In this document: positions 1 to 11,280 of the stretch, in pieces | Position numbering within the stretch: position 1 is the stretch's first letter | Layout of the letters: every line of letters begins with the position of its first letter | Notes under the pieces: generated by a model | Seen by the model: the letters and a program-made list of their open reading frames with translations, nothing else | Told to the model about the DNA's origin: nothing | The model's database searches: none | NCBI GenBank assembly: GCA_033239525.1 | Contig: BSYO01000019.1 | Span: forward strand, 9,344,592-9,408,591 | Direction of reading: 5' to 3' | DNA: 64,000 nt | Origin: Nepenthes gracilis | Taxonomy: Eukaryota; Streptophyta; Magnoliopsida; Caryophyllales; Nepenthaceae | Translations under genes and position numbers: made by a program

Positions 1-1140
1 AACACACACAATAAGGACCGGACACTCATCGCAAAAGGACACTCCGGTCAGAAAGTGAACAAAATATACTTCGGACACTGCAACAAATCCACTCCGTCCA
101 ATAGAGAGCAAAAGGCAGACCGGCTTGGTCACACTCAAGGCCTCTTTAGCCATTGAGCGATAAAGGCCACTCCGGCCTTTAAGAGGACAAAAAGGCAATC
201 CAGATAAGAGAGCAAATGCACTCCGGATGAAAGAACAAAGCCACTCCGTCCATGGTGAGCCTAAAACACTCTGGATAAAGAAAAAAAGCCACTCCGTCCA
301 ATGTGAGCCTAAAACTCTCCGGCCGCCAAGAAATAAATCCATATTTTTTGAAGGCATTACCTCCCGCCTTGGGGAGCATAATGAGAGGATGTGACTGTAG
401 GTTGTGGGGTAGCACACAACCCTTCCTCAATGTTGTCCGCTCCCGTCCAATCCCTAAAGATGATAAGTATTTCGTTCGGCTTTCTACGAATTTTCTGAAG
501 AAAAGATAACAAGAAGAAGAACCAGGATTTCTGAACTTAAGAAGAATTGATATGATGACTTTTCACATGCTAAGTTTATGTTATGAACCTCTACTTTGAC
601 TCGATTATGTGTATGTTAATGTTTTCTGCATGTGGGTACCTTGCTGGGCCTTGTAGCTCACTCTTGCCATTTTTCAGATGATGAGAACCTTATGGAGGAC
701 GAAATCGAGTAGAGTTGCATGAAGTAACTAGACGGCAACTGGCTGGAGCTGATTAGTGGATAATTGACGTACTTTTCTTTTGATGTTTTGAGAAGAAATT
801 GTAAAGCAGTTCTGCTGTGTAAAGAAATTTATGGATGTTTGTTTGTTTCCGTGATTATAATATGGAAAAATGAAGTTGGTATTTCTAGTAGCATCTCATG
901 TCATGTCAAGGTATATTGTAGTCGACCAACCTGAGTGTTGGCCGGATAGGTGTAAGACTTAACACTGTGATGGCCAACTCAAGAAGTTCGGCCTGAAACG
1001 ATCCTATGTTCGAAATAAATGGTATATATATAAAAGAAAAGAAAAATTTTTATGTCCACCGAGTTAGTGTTTTACCGTATATGTGTAAAGGTTAGGTTTG
1101 ACGGCGGCCATATGTGGTACAATATGGCCGGTCCATCACA
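1..1140 (+). mobile_element. LTR fragment, family A' (3' part)
   Basis: This is the 3' part of a long Ty3/gypsy LTR, cut by the window edge. It opens with CTCCGG-type motifs (1-320), then the family's hairpin module (arms GGTTGTG/CACAACC at 400-421), and ends in GGCCGGTCCATCACA at 1140. The same order appears in reverse complement in the LTR at 60714-62989, which defines the family. No primer-binding site follows. Position 1141 instead re-enters the middle of a second LTR, so the two copies were joined by recombination. It has no coding capacity; short ORFs here are repeat artefacts. Confidence 0.7.
400..421 (+). other. LTR stem-loop, family A' copy I
   Basis: Arms GGTTGTG and CACAACC (7 bp, perfect) flank an 8-nt loop. 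The same hairpin occurs at 2295-2316 (one G.U pair), 33789-33810, 38805-38826 and, inverted, 61432-61453. Family B carries a related hairpin with a changed stem. Confidence 0.6.
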
Positions 1141-1249
1141 GTTATTTGTCGATCTGTATGAACTTCGATAATTGCATGTTTAAGGAAAAGATTTCCGACC
1201 TTTGAGAAAAGACCTCCGATTTTGTTAAAAGAAAGGTATTCGGAATTTG

Positions 1250-1832
1250 CCCCATAAAATTGAAACCGGCCTTTGAGCATGTATTTTGAAATCAGAATTT
1301 GTCCCATGAAAATTGAAACTGGCCTTAGAGCATGTTTTGAAATCGAAATTTGCCCCATGAAATTGAAACCAACCTTAGAGCATGTTTTGAAATCGGAATT
1401 TGTCCCATGAAATTGAAACCGGCCTTAGAGCATGTATTTTGAAATCGAAATTTGTCCCATGAAAGTTGAAACCGGCCTTACGGGCAGGTATTTTGAAATC
1501 AGAATTTGTCCCATGAAAATTGAAACCGGCCTTAAGAGCATGTGTTTTGAAATCGAAATTTTCCCCATGAAATTGAAACCGGCCTTAGAGCATGTATTTT
1601 GAAATCAGAATTTGTCCCATGAAAGTTAAAACCGGCCTTAAGAGCATGTATTTTGAAATTGAAATTTGTCCCATGAAAATTGAAACTGACCTTAAGAGCA
1701 TGTATTTTGAAATCGGAATTTGTCCCATGAAAATTGAAACCGGCCTTAGAACATGTTTTGAAATCGAAATTTGCCCCATGAAATTGAAATCGGCCTTAGA
1801 GCATGTTAAGAAATCGGAATTTGTACCATGGA
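1250..1832. repeat. ~52-bp minisatellite inside an LTR
   Basis: About eleven imperfect head-to-tail copies of a 49-54-bp unit. Each carries GCATGTATTTTGAAATC, then GAATTTGTCCCATGAA, then ATTGAAACCGGCCTTAGA. Unit lengths of 51 and 54 keep short ORFs open on both strands with a repeated FEIxICPMK peptide, a by-product of the array. The other A and A' LTRs in the window lack this expansion at the equivalent position, so it looks copy-specific. Confidence 0.8.
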
Positions 1833-2502
1833 TGTGAAACTAGCTTGTAAAGCTACGTATAAGATTAATGATTTGAAAACCGGCTTTTGAGAAAAGATCT
1901 CTGGCTTTGATAAGTAAGACCTCTAATATTTTGACAAAAGACCTTCGGTTTTAAGATGTTAAAGGAAAGGCTATACGGACTTCAATTGTTTGAATTAAGA
2001 ACAAAGCTATAAAAATAAGGAAAAATGTATGTAATCCGGATCGCAAGTGGAACTCTACGACTTCTGACTTTTGAACTATGATATATGGCCATTAAAAGAT
2101 ATGAACTAAAGAACCGAGTTTTCATTAAACTTGCTGTTAAAGATGGATGAAGGATATTGGAGAAACACTCGAGGATTGCCTCTAGGCCACGGGGGAATTT
2201 CTGGTGGCATAATGCTTTTGGACTACGGCCCCGTATGCCGGGTAAAGGGCATTACCGCCCGCATCGGGGTGTATAATGAGAGGATATGGCTCTAGGTTGT
2301 GGGGTAGCACGCAACCCTTCCTCGATGTTGTTCGCTCCCGTCCGGTCCCTAAAGATGATAAGTATTTCGTTCGACTTTTATGGAATTTTCGAAGATAAGA
2401 TAATAAGAAGAAGAACAAGGATTTCTGAACTTAAGAAGAATTGTTATGATAACTTTTCATATGCTAAGTTTATATTTTGAACCTCTACTTTGATCTGATT
2501 AT

Positions 2503-3205
2503 GGTGTGAGGGAAAGCTGCCGCTTTCATTGCTGAGTTAGATTGCGCTCCTGACGTGGCATATTTTGGAGGCCGGGTTGGTCTGCAGATGTGGATTGTCA
2601 TCTCCTATTATCAGCCGGTGTGTAGGTTTTTCGATTTCCTCTGAAGCCAAGACCGCTTTCAATTTTGCTGAAGTGATGTTGCTGACATGGCAAGCTGCTG
2701 TTTGCCTATGCCCGATCTAGCTCGTGGGGGTTTCCGATTTGGCTTGCGGCTGGACGGATTGAATGACGTGGACTCTCTCGCCGGTTTGGTTTTTTGAGGA
2801 TTAATTGCCGAATCCTCATGCCGATCTGGTGTGAGGGTAACAGCCGATTTCATTACTGAGTTAGATTGCACCCTTTAAATGCGGATTGACAATGTGGGTT
2901 TGGCATTCTGATCTGGCTCGATTCTGCCGGAAGCTGGTTTGGTTTTGCTGATTGGCATATCAAGTGCTGCTCTCATCATGCACCTCAATTGCCGTCTTCG
3001 GCGTGCTTTTCAAGTGTGATCTGGTTTTACATTTCTAAGCCGATTTTGATTTTGTAATCTTTTATTATCGTCTCTCCTCTTAGTTTAGAGGTCTCTTTGG
3101 TTCTATGTTTCCTTTCCCAAGTCGGCAAAACACTTGGTAAAGAATATAGCTGATTTATACATTTTTTTTAATTTTTTAATGCTATTAATTACTTAACAAA
3201 AAAAA
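2503..3205 (+). mobile_element. LINE 3' fragment with 17-bp target duplication
   Basis: A 703-bp insertion is flanked by TACTTTGATCTGATTAT (2486-2502) and TACTTTGATCCGATTAT (3206-3222). It ends in CTTAAC plus poly(A). A hairpin with arms CCAAGT/ACTTGG lies at 3117-3137. The body is non-coding. It holds two similar blocks, each starting GTGTGAGGG and containing GAGTTAGATTGC, near 2504 and 2828. A reverse-oriented relative lies at 59573-60064. The target duplication and poly(A) show insertion by target-primed reverse transcription. Confidence 0.8.
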
Positions 3206-3752
3206 TACTTTGATCCGATTATATGTTTGTTAATGTTTTCTACACGTGGGTACCTTGCTGGGCTTTGTAGCTCACTCTTGCCATTTTTCAGATGATGAGA
3301 AGCTTATGGAAGACGAAATGGAGTAGAGTCATATGAAGTAACTAGACGGCATAGCTGGTCTGAGCTGATCAGTGAAAGAATTGATTTATTTCTTTTGATG
3401 TTTTGAGAATGATTTGTAAAACAAGTTTTGCTATAAAAGAATTTATTGATGTTAGCATGTTTCCGTAATTATAATATAGATGAATGAAGTCGATATTTCT
3501 AGTCACATCTCATGCCATGTCGAGGTTTTTTTTTTGTAATCGACCAACCTGAGTGTTGGCCGGCCAGGTGTGCGACTTAGCATGTGATGGCTAACTCAAG
3601 GAGTTCGGCCTTAAGCGATCCTGTGTACGTAATGAATGGTATATATAAAAGAAAAATTTTCATGTCCACCTAGTTGGTAATTATTCTATTTATGATGTAA
3701 AGGATAGGCTTGATGACGGCCTTATATGGTAGAATATGGCCGGTCCGTCACA

Positions 3753-4256
3753 TCGGATGAGTTTGAGCAGATGCTTGAAAAGGTGGAGTAGTGGCTGTAG
3801 GATAGCTAGGCTTGGAGGATAATTGTGTGGTTTTGTGCATATGTCTAGAAGACTTATATATATGTTGGATGGATATGTTGATGTATCTTGATTATTTTGA
3901 TGATATTCAGATGAGTTTAGTTTTCACCATGTAATGATGATTCTGTATGTTTCTACAGATTATTATGATTTGTATTCAGGTACCTAGTGGCATCTTTCTA
4001 TCCCAATGTTGTGTTCGGAGATATGACGTTAGAGCCATGAATATATTGTGGCACTTTGGGATCCTATGTATGTTTTGGATGTTTTCATTTTGATGGATAT
4101 TATATGATTTGCTTTTAGTTTTTATAGACCTTAGGACAGGTGACTTTTGGATTTTTATTTTAAGATGTGTAGATGGAAGAGTTTAACGGAGGTTAGCAGA
4201 GGAGGCTTTCCTCCCCAGACCCATTCCGTCATAGGATTTTATGTGGGTTCGTTACA
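3753..4256 (+). mobile_element. LTR 3' fragment with decayed primer-binding site
   Basis: AT-rich sequence ends in GTGGGTTCGTTACA at 4256. It is followed by GGTGGAATCAAAGAATGAGA (4257-4276), which resembles a decayed iMet primer site (TGGTATCAGAG) and leader. A Tekay-type gag follows at 4489, so this is read as the 5' LTR end of that element. The upstream boundary with the A' LTR at 3752 looks like a recombination junction. Confidence 0.5.
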
Positions 4257-4488
4257 GGTGGAATCAAAGAATGAGATGCCTTAGGCTTGATCTTAATTTT
4301 ATACGGACGCCAAGGATAGAGTAAGTTATATTAAATAAGTAGATGGAGGCATAGGTTAATGTAGGTTGGATGATTAGAACTAAGTTAGGATTGGTAGTTA
4401 TGTTTGATTTTGTAGCTTATGGTGTCATAGTTAGTGTCCGAAATGTAGACTAACTAGTGTTGTACTTATTTTAGAAAGAGTATTAGCC

Positions 4489-5214
4489 ATGGCACCTAGA
4501 CGGAGAACTGCGTGTGGTGGCTGTCAATCGTAAGATCAAGAGGCAGAATATATAAATTTTTTTGGAAGGATGACAGACATTATCGAGTCAATGGAATAGT
4601 GGAACCTAGCTCTAGTTCCAGTTTCAGCTCTAGCCCAAGCTCCTTCCAATCCGGGGGCGTTTGCTTATGACCGGTTCTTTCAGGAAAAAGTCTCAGAATT
4701 TATGGATGAACTAGACCCAGTAAAGGCGGATACGTAGTTTCAACGGCTTAAGAAAGTGTTTGTGGTCATCCAGTGTTCTGAGCAAGACAGAGAATTATTT
4801 TCTACCTACCATCTTGAAGGCGAAGCTCATCACTGGTGGGAAATGAAGAAAACAGCTTTAGGAATGCCCAAGAAAAAGATCACTTGGGAAACGTTTGAAG
4901 CGGCATTTATGGAGAAGTATTTCCTTTTTAGTCTCCACAAACGAAAAAAAGAAGAGTTTATTCAGTTGAGGTAGGGCAATCAGACGGTTGCTGAATATGA
5001 TGCAAAGTTTACTAAGTTGCCTCGATATGCTCCATACATGGTGGAGGATGAAGAAAGGAAGGTGAGGAAGTTTTTGCAGGGCTTAAGAGATGACAATCGG
5101 AAACAGTTTGCAATGTTGAAATTGCTAACTTATGGTGAGGTATTGGATCGAGCCTTGATCCACGAAAAAGAGCATAAGAAGGAAGAATTCTTTAAGAAAA
5201 AGATGTTTGGTTGA
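4489..5214 (+). pseudogene. Ty3/gypsy gag pseudogene
   Basis: One reading frame starts at the ATG at 4489 (MAPRRR). It carries the capsid-type gag region: a YDRFF motif, then LKKVFVVIQCSEQD, GEAHHWWEM, ITWETFEAAFMEKYF, and further on [31 protein letters not shown] and TYGEVLDRALIHEKE. It parallels the gags at 34499 and 39560. At least four in-frame stops break it (for example before WNLAL and at 4972-4974), and it ends at TGA 5212-5214 before the zinc knuckle. An LTR of family C begins a few bases later, so the rest of gag-pol is lost. In a working element this protein would form the cytoplasmic virus-like particle. Confidence 0.8.
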
Positions 5215-5533
5215 GGTTGTGATGGATCATTTTTTTTGCTAAAAAACTGGTAGAGTTCCGTCTATAATACGGATATCTGCCAATATAAAAATCTGTATAA
5301 TCTCCTGTACAAAACAATATACGTTCAAATATCCCAACATCCGATATCATATAGTCAACAACACACAAAACCACACAGGACCCAATTGCCACATTCTATT
5401 TGTAGCTCCAATGCTGTGTATCTAAACAAATGTCAGCCAAGAAAGATGCTACTAGGTATCTATTACAAATGACAATAACCTGCGAAAGTATAAATAAATC
5501 ACAACGATAGTGGAAACTAAATTATCTGCTCAT

Positions 5534-6097
5534 TTTGCCCTTGGGGTAAAGCTTGTGGCATGGTGCAATTGAATCTGATGGCTGCTGACTCTCTGTGCTG
5601 AAAGAGGGTCTTGATCATATCCTGAGGTAGGATGATGTGGCTGGTCATTAGCCATTTGTATGCTGGCATGTTATTGATACTGCAGTGGAGCTGGGTGGTT
5701 TGTAGTGCTGATGCTACAAACTGCATTGGTCGGCTTTTTAGATTCTGCACTGATGGCTCATTTCCTTTTCAGCTGGCGGTGTCCTGCCTGGCATGAGCAG
5801 ATGATGCAAAGAATTACTACCTTGATAGTTTGGCTGATTGTAGCTAGTTGAGGAAAAGCTTTTGAAGCTTTTAGGCATAGTCTTTGTGCATGCTGGAAAA
5901 CATTAGTCAGTTTTGTTTCCTCCTATAGGTCCCTTTTTGTATTAATTTAAGGAGTTTTTAAATGTACCAAGCTGCTCGGGGTATATCCTAGCGCCTTATG
6001 CTTTATCCCCAAGTCAAAATGCTTGGAGTTAGAGCATAGTTTGTGTAAATTCTTTTTCTCCATTTAATCCAAATTTACTTGCTTACCAAAAAAAAAA
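5534..6097 (+). mobile_element. LINE 3' fragment with 15-bp target duplication
   Basis: A 564-bp insertion is bounded by AAATTATCTGCTCAT at 5519-5533 and 6098-6112. It ends in CTTACC plus poly(A). Just upstream lie the conserved CTCGGGGTATATCC segment and a hairpin with arms CCAAG/CTTGG at about 6009-6026. It is non-coding TGCTG-rich 3' sequence. The same 3' end is found in the copies at 12294, 22668 and 41478. Confidence 0.85.
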
Positions 6098-6442
6098 AAA
6101 TTATCTGCTCATCAGCCTTTTGTACAATATCCATTAATATTCCAACAAAATAGAAATATATATAATTTTTCCATGACATAAATAAAACTATAAACTAAGG
6201 TCTTCGATATGGTCTTCTAAATCCTGAGCCTAGATCACTTCAAATCTCTAAGCTGTCCTATCGGGTACATCAAACCTGTGCTAAACTGGAGATAATAAGA
6301 AATAAGTGTGAGCTGATAACTCAGCAAGGACAACGTTATCAAAGATGATAACAACATAAGCAAAATAAAGCAAAGGAAACATATGATTGTAATGCAGATG
6401 CACAAATGTAAAACATGCTCGAATGTACTTTGGAGTGCAATT

Positions 6443-6562
6443 TTTTTTGGGGTAAGTAAAAGTAAATAAATAAATAAATAAATAAATAAAAATTAAAAAA
6501 AATATAAAAATATAAAAAATATATAAAAAAAATAATAAAAATAAATAAATAAATAAATAAAC
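6443..6562 (-). mobile_element. Ultra-short LINE tail expanded into (AAAT)n microsatellite
   Basis: A 120-bp insertion lies between two copies of CTTTGGAGTGCAATT (6428-6442 and 6563-6577). It starts with TTTTTTGGGGTAAG, the reverse complement of the LINE terminus CTTACC-poly(A). The rest is AAAT/AAATA microsatellite. The target duplication shows this is a transposition product and not just slippage in place. Confidence 0.75.
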
Positions 6563-7699
6563 CTTTGGAGTGCAATTGATTCCTCATGTTTGTCCTTTTT
6601 TCTTAAAATGTAATTTATGCATTATTACTCATCTTTGCGGACTAAAGTCAGAAGCCTTACTAATTAAAGGTACGAGAGGACGAGAAAGGATCATGATGCC
6701 TCACATGATCTAAGGCCGAACGATATAATCAACGTCTAATAATGAACTGCCTAGAAAAGGCCAAACACCACGTGGCAAGCGACACACCTATTACCCAATA
6801 TATGCCCCCTAACCTGCCGTGGTCTAGAGACAGTCCTCGTCCTTCCACAGTAATATCCTAGGACTTGCCAAGAGTATCACCTGCTCCAATAAGTGGCCAG
6901 AATATGTGGTCAGTGTAATCATCAAGTCTTTACTATAATACCAATAGCATGCCAGAAGATACTACCCATCTGTAACATAATCTATGGTCCTAGTTTCATG
7001 ATTTTTTATTCATTTGAAGGAAGGTCCACTAATATTTCTTTCACAATCTTCTCCATCTAGGATAAAACATTAATCATATATCCGATTGTGGATTTTTCCT
7101 CCAATTACTTGCACGATTTTATCTTTATTTCAGATTTAAGTCTTCTCATGATTTACTTTTATTCATAAGCATCATATAACATACGGAAGGTGAAAATTCT
7201 TACCACCGTAAGCCCAATTTGACTTTGGGGCTTCCGGATAACGATTATTTTCATAATTACTTAGCAATAATATTTTTCGGATTACACAATTAAATATATG
7301 CAAATATATGTGTAATTTAATTAATAATTAAACGATGTGGATTTTATGCAAAACTTACCAAAGGGCTCAGGTGAACAGTGCACATGAACTGTGCATGTGA
7401 ACAGTACACGTTGCGCATATCGATTAATTCAAGAAATTTTGGGCATCCAACGGGTAAAATTAACAAATCCAAGACATGGGTAAATGTAATATCAAGCCAA
7501 TTTATGCAATAATTTTGAAATATATACTCAAACGAGGTCCGGGCGTGGGTCTAGGGTTTCATGAGCGAAAACCCACATAAATCCACCCAATCGGGTATGC
7601 AATCAATAAATAAACTTAAATAGGATATGGGCAATAGTATTCTAGTGCAAATTATAGCAAAAGTCTCAAAAATCGGGGCTCGAAACCACCTGGACATTG

Positions 7700-7731
7700 G
7701 GTTAGGGTTTCGCGGATGGGGTTAGGGTTTT
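7700..7731 (-). promoter_or_regulatory. Telo-box pair in LTR family C
   Basis: Two AAACCCTAAC motifs lie 20 bp apart on the minus strand, the strand of the LTR; a third related AAACCCTAG lies near 7550. Telo-boxes (AAACCCTA) are known promoter elements of plant translation and replication genes. A role here is inferred from sequence alone. Confidence 0.35.
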
Positions 7732-8509
7732 GAACATGAAAACCGGTCAATTTCTACAATTTTGGACACGGAATTCACATATATGTATAATTAAACTATG
7801 GAGATCGCAAATACATGCATGGGGTCAGGTATCAGGACAATAATACCCGAAGGGGATTGAACAAAAATCAAAAAGAATGGAAGAGAAGGTATGGATGCAC
7901 TTGCCTCGACCCGCTCTATGATTTCTCCAACTAGCTCGAAGCCAGAATCCACCTCGATGGCCTTCGTTTCCTCCTCTCTCTCTCTCTTCTTTCCCTCCCT
8001 CTCTCTATACCAGTGCGTTCTGATTTTCCCCTGCCAAAATGCGTCCCCAATGGTTTAAAAAGAAACATGCATGCAACTTTTACGCGGACCATCACTTGAG
8101 CGCGGTCTGCGGCATGCAACAGGCACTAGAATATATCTCTAAAACCACGGTGTGCAGTAGAATTGGTGCTCACCGGGTGCTCGAGTGCCTGGTAGGCACC
8201 AACTTGCCGGGCTGCACGCCTAACAACCCGTTCGGCACCACCACCCGATTTTCGACTCTGAAATTTATCTTTCCACATACCTCGAGCCTAATTGTGATTA
8301 TACTAGTTTAATACTCTAAGATTATCATAATTTAAAACCCAAATCATATTTATGGATTAATATATTGAGATTATAACGTCGGTTCCTAATTCCACCAATT
8401 TCGGGTCTTCGACCCTTCGATCCACTTCTTCCCGTGCCCTTAGATCTCAATTCACTTATATTAACTTAATTACTCGAATATACCATGCTTCAAAAATCGG
8501 TACCTCACA

Positions 8510-8740
8510 ACTCTCCTCCACTTATAAAAATTTTATTCTCGAAATTTAACAAACCTCAAAAATTAATAATTGGGGGAAAAACCATCCAGATTTCGCCTAC
8601 ACACTCCCAAATCACGTTTTTGGAAAGATGATTATTCCTAGAGAGCTTTAATCATTTGAATTATTCTGATCATCAACATCTAATGCCTTTTATTTAGATT
8701 TGAGATGGAAACCTTGCTATAAAGTGAATTTATAATCTCC
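8510..8740 (-). mobile_element. Polypurine tract and 3' internal end of the family C element
   Basis: On the minus strand, TTTTATAAGTGGAGGAGAGT immediately precedes the LTR start at 8509. The same arrangement occurs at 52088 and 62990. The remaining ~220 bp is AT-rich with no recognisable pol remnant. It then meets the G-rich rDNA spacer array at about 8741, an abrupt change of base composition. Confidence 0.55.
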
Positions 8741-11040
8741 CACACTAGCATTGCTGGGCACGACAAGGGCACCGACGGGGCATGACAAGGTTGTTCTTGG
8801 GGCCGGACAAGGGTGCTGTTGTGCTGTGACAAGCGAGCCACATGGGCGCAACAGCAGCACTATTGGGCTCAACAAGGGCACTGATGGGGCGTGACAATGG
8901 AGCTGTTGGGGTACAATGGACGCGACAAGTGACATGGGCGCTGTTGGTTGTGACAAGGGACCAGCATGGGTGCAACACAGGTGTGACACCGACACTACTG
9001 GGCATGATAAGGGCACTGCTAGTGTGCGACAAGGGAGTGACATGGCGGCGACAAGGCAGCTGCTGGGTGACAAGGGATTAGTTAGGGCACGAAGGGCTCA
9101 ACAAAGGCATCAGTGGGGCATGTTGGGGATCTACTCGGCGCAACACGGGCGGTGCTGGAGAGTGGCCCAAGCATTGCCGAGCATGACACGGGGGCAATAA
9201 GGGCACTGCTGGGCGAGACAAGGCCACTATTGGAGCATACCCTGGGTGACAAGGACATTGCTTGGGTGCAACACGATTGTCGTAGGGAAATGCGACAAGG
9301 ATGCCGCTAGGTGCCATAAGGGTGCGGCATGGGTCGCGTTGGATCAACACGGGCGTTGCTGGGGACGACATAGGCACCGCAATGACGTGTTGGGTGGGAC
9401 AAGGGCACTACTGGGGTGTGTTGGGGAGCTGCTGGGTGCGACAAGGGCATTCCTGGGGAGCAACCCAGGCACGACTGGGTGTGACAACGATGTTGCTGAC
9501 ACAAGTGCAAGGGACATGAACACTGCTAGGGGTGACAAGGGACTGGCACGGGTGTGACACGAGCGCTGCTGGGTATTACAAGGGAGTTGTTGGGCACAAC
9601 ACCAGCGTGACAAGGGGTTCCTAGGAGCACTGTTGGGTGCTAGAAGGGAGCTGCTGGAGCACAACAAGCAACTTGAGCGCCACTGGGAGGGACAAGGGAT
9701 TGGCATGGTTGTGACACTAGTGCTACTGGGCGCGACATCAGCGCGAAAGGGGTGTTCCTGGGAGCACTACTGGTCGTGACAAGGGAGCTACTGGAGAATG
9801 ACAAGTGACGTGGGTGCCACTAGTAGAGACAAGAGATCGGCACGAGCGTGACACCAATGCTACTAGACATGACAAGGGAGCTGCTGGGCGTGACACTGGT
9901 GTGACAAAGGAGTTCCTGGGGAGACAAAACGGCGCAACTTTAGGACTACTGGGTGCGACAACGAAGTTGTTGGAGCACGACAAGTGACGCGGGCACTACT
10001 AGGAGTGACAAAGGACCGGCACGAGCATGACATCAACGCTGCTAGGCGCGCACCAGCTAGACAAGGGTGTTCCTGGGAGCACTACAGGACGTGAGAAGGG
10101 AACTGCTGAAGCATGACAAGCGATGCGGGCACTGCTGGGGGTGACAAGGGACCGACACGGACGCGACACCAATGCTATTGGGCATGACAAGGGACCTGTT
10201 GGGTGTGATACCGACATGACAAAGGCATTCCTGGGCCGTGACACCAGCACTGCTGGGTGCGACAAGGGAGTTGTTGGAGCATGACAAGCGACGTGGGCGC
10301 TATTAGGAGCGACAAGGGACTGACAGGTGTGACACTAGCTCTGTTGGGTCCAACAAGGGAGTAGATGGGCGCAACCCTGGCGTGACAATGGGGTTCCTAG
10401 GGCACAACACCAGTGCCACACCAATACTACTAGGCATGACAATGGAGTTGCTAGAGTATGACAAGCAACGCGGGCCCTGCTAAGAGCTTCAAGGGAGCTG
10501 CTAGGTGCTACAAGAGAGCTGTTGGGCATGACATCGGCGTGAGAAGGGCATTCCTAGGGTGCGACACTGGTGTGACACCAGCACTACTGGGAGCGACAAG
10601 GAAGTTGTTGGAGCTTGACAAGTGACACAGGTGCTGCTGGAAGCGACAAGGGATCAGCACGGGTGTGACACTAGCGCTGCTGGGTGTGACAAGGGCATTC
10701 CCGGGGTGCGACACCAACGCAACACTAGCACTGCTGGGTAAGACAAGGGAGCTACTGGAGCTCAACAAGCAATGCGGGCGCCATTGAGAGTGACAAGGGA
10801 CTGGGACAGGTGCGATACCAGTGCTACTGGGCATGACAAGGGAGTTGCTGGGTGTGACAAGGACATTCCTAGGGAGTGACACTGGCATGATGCCAGCACT
10901 ACTGGGCATGACAAGGGGCCTGCTAGAGCACAACAAGCGACACGAGAACTGTTGGGCGAGACAATGGCATTAGTGGGGCGTCGGTGAGGCACGACGTGAT
11001 TGTGACAACGGCACTACTGGGAACACAACACTGTAGTGGT
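8741..11040 (-). repeat. rDNA intergenic spacer subrepeats (nested satellite)
   Basis: About 2.3 kb of degenerate repeats are built from ~20-28-bp monomers that each begin GACA. Typical monomers are GACAAGGGCATTCCTGGG and GACACCAGCACTGCTGGG. A marker monomer (GACAAGCGACGYGGGC-like) recurs near 9660, 9797, 9977, 10113, 10280, 10457, 10613, 10762 and 10927, a higher-order period of roughly 135-180 bp. The array ends about 240 bp from the 25S rRNA 3' end and on its downstream side, which is where plant IGS subrepeats lie. It has no coding function; the many short ORFs across it are repeat artefacts. Confidence 0.65.
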
Positions 11041-11280
11041 AGTTGCATGACATGGTCGAATTAGATTATTGTTGGGGCACGGCAGGGACATGCCCTAAAA
11101 AGTTTGGGACGTGGCTGACAATGCTCTGTATGTTCCATTTCGGTTATCCTACCTTAAAAAGTCTATGGTTTTCGTAGGAGCATCCTGGCGGTAACGCGGA
11201 GGGGGTGGATGGCTGTGGCGATGGTTGTCTATCCCCGAGCCTCTGTTTTTTTGCATCATTGCTCAGTTTGGGGGGTAGGG
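11041..11280 (-). other. rDNA spacer immediately 3' of 25S
   Basis: Non-repetitive spacer lies between the subrepeat array and the 25S 3' end, so it would be the start of the IGS on the minus strand. No gene or clear Pol I terminator is visible. A G-rich run (GCGGAGGGGGTGG) lies near 11200. Confidence 0.5.

Larger units (their letters stand above)
1141..3752 (+). mobile_element. LTR fragment, family A' (second copy)
   Basis: A second family A' LTR segment starts mid-LTR and runs to the LTR end GGCCGGTCCGTCACA at 3752. It contains a ~52-bp minisatellite (about 1250-1832), the shared module beginning GCAAGTGGAACTC near 2045, the hairpin at 2295-2316, and a LINE insertion at 2503-3205. Once the LINE and one target duplication are removed, the LTR is continuous (AACCTCTACTTTGAT on the left, TTTGTTAATGTTTTC on the right). 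The sequence after 3752 is not a primer-binding site, so this is not an intact 5' LTR. Confidence 0.65.
5218..8509 (-). mobile_element. LTR, family C (minus orientation)
   Basis: On the minus strand this begins TGTGAGGTACCG at 8509 and ends in GATCCATCACA at 5218, giving TG...CA termini. A purine-rich tract (AGTGGAGGAGAGT on the minus strand) abuts 8509, as expected upstream of a 3' LTR. Two LINE-tail insertions (5534-6097 and 6443-6562) lie inside; without them the LTR is about 2.6 kb. Pyrimidine-rich (CT)n and telo-box motifs lie at 7960-8010 and 7700-7731. No gene is seen in it. The left limit is inferred from sequence termini only. Confidence 0.55.

Noticed and set aside
1250..1832. CRISPR-like array
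   Set aside because: The whole 52-bp unit is repeated with no unique spacers, in plant DNA.
8741..11000. Many overlapping ORFs of 60-142 codons on both strands
   Set aside because: They follow the ~21-bp satellite period, are rich in repeated VAPSSAGV-like peptides, and show no domain. The sequence is non-coding spacer-like repeat.
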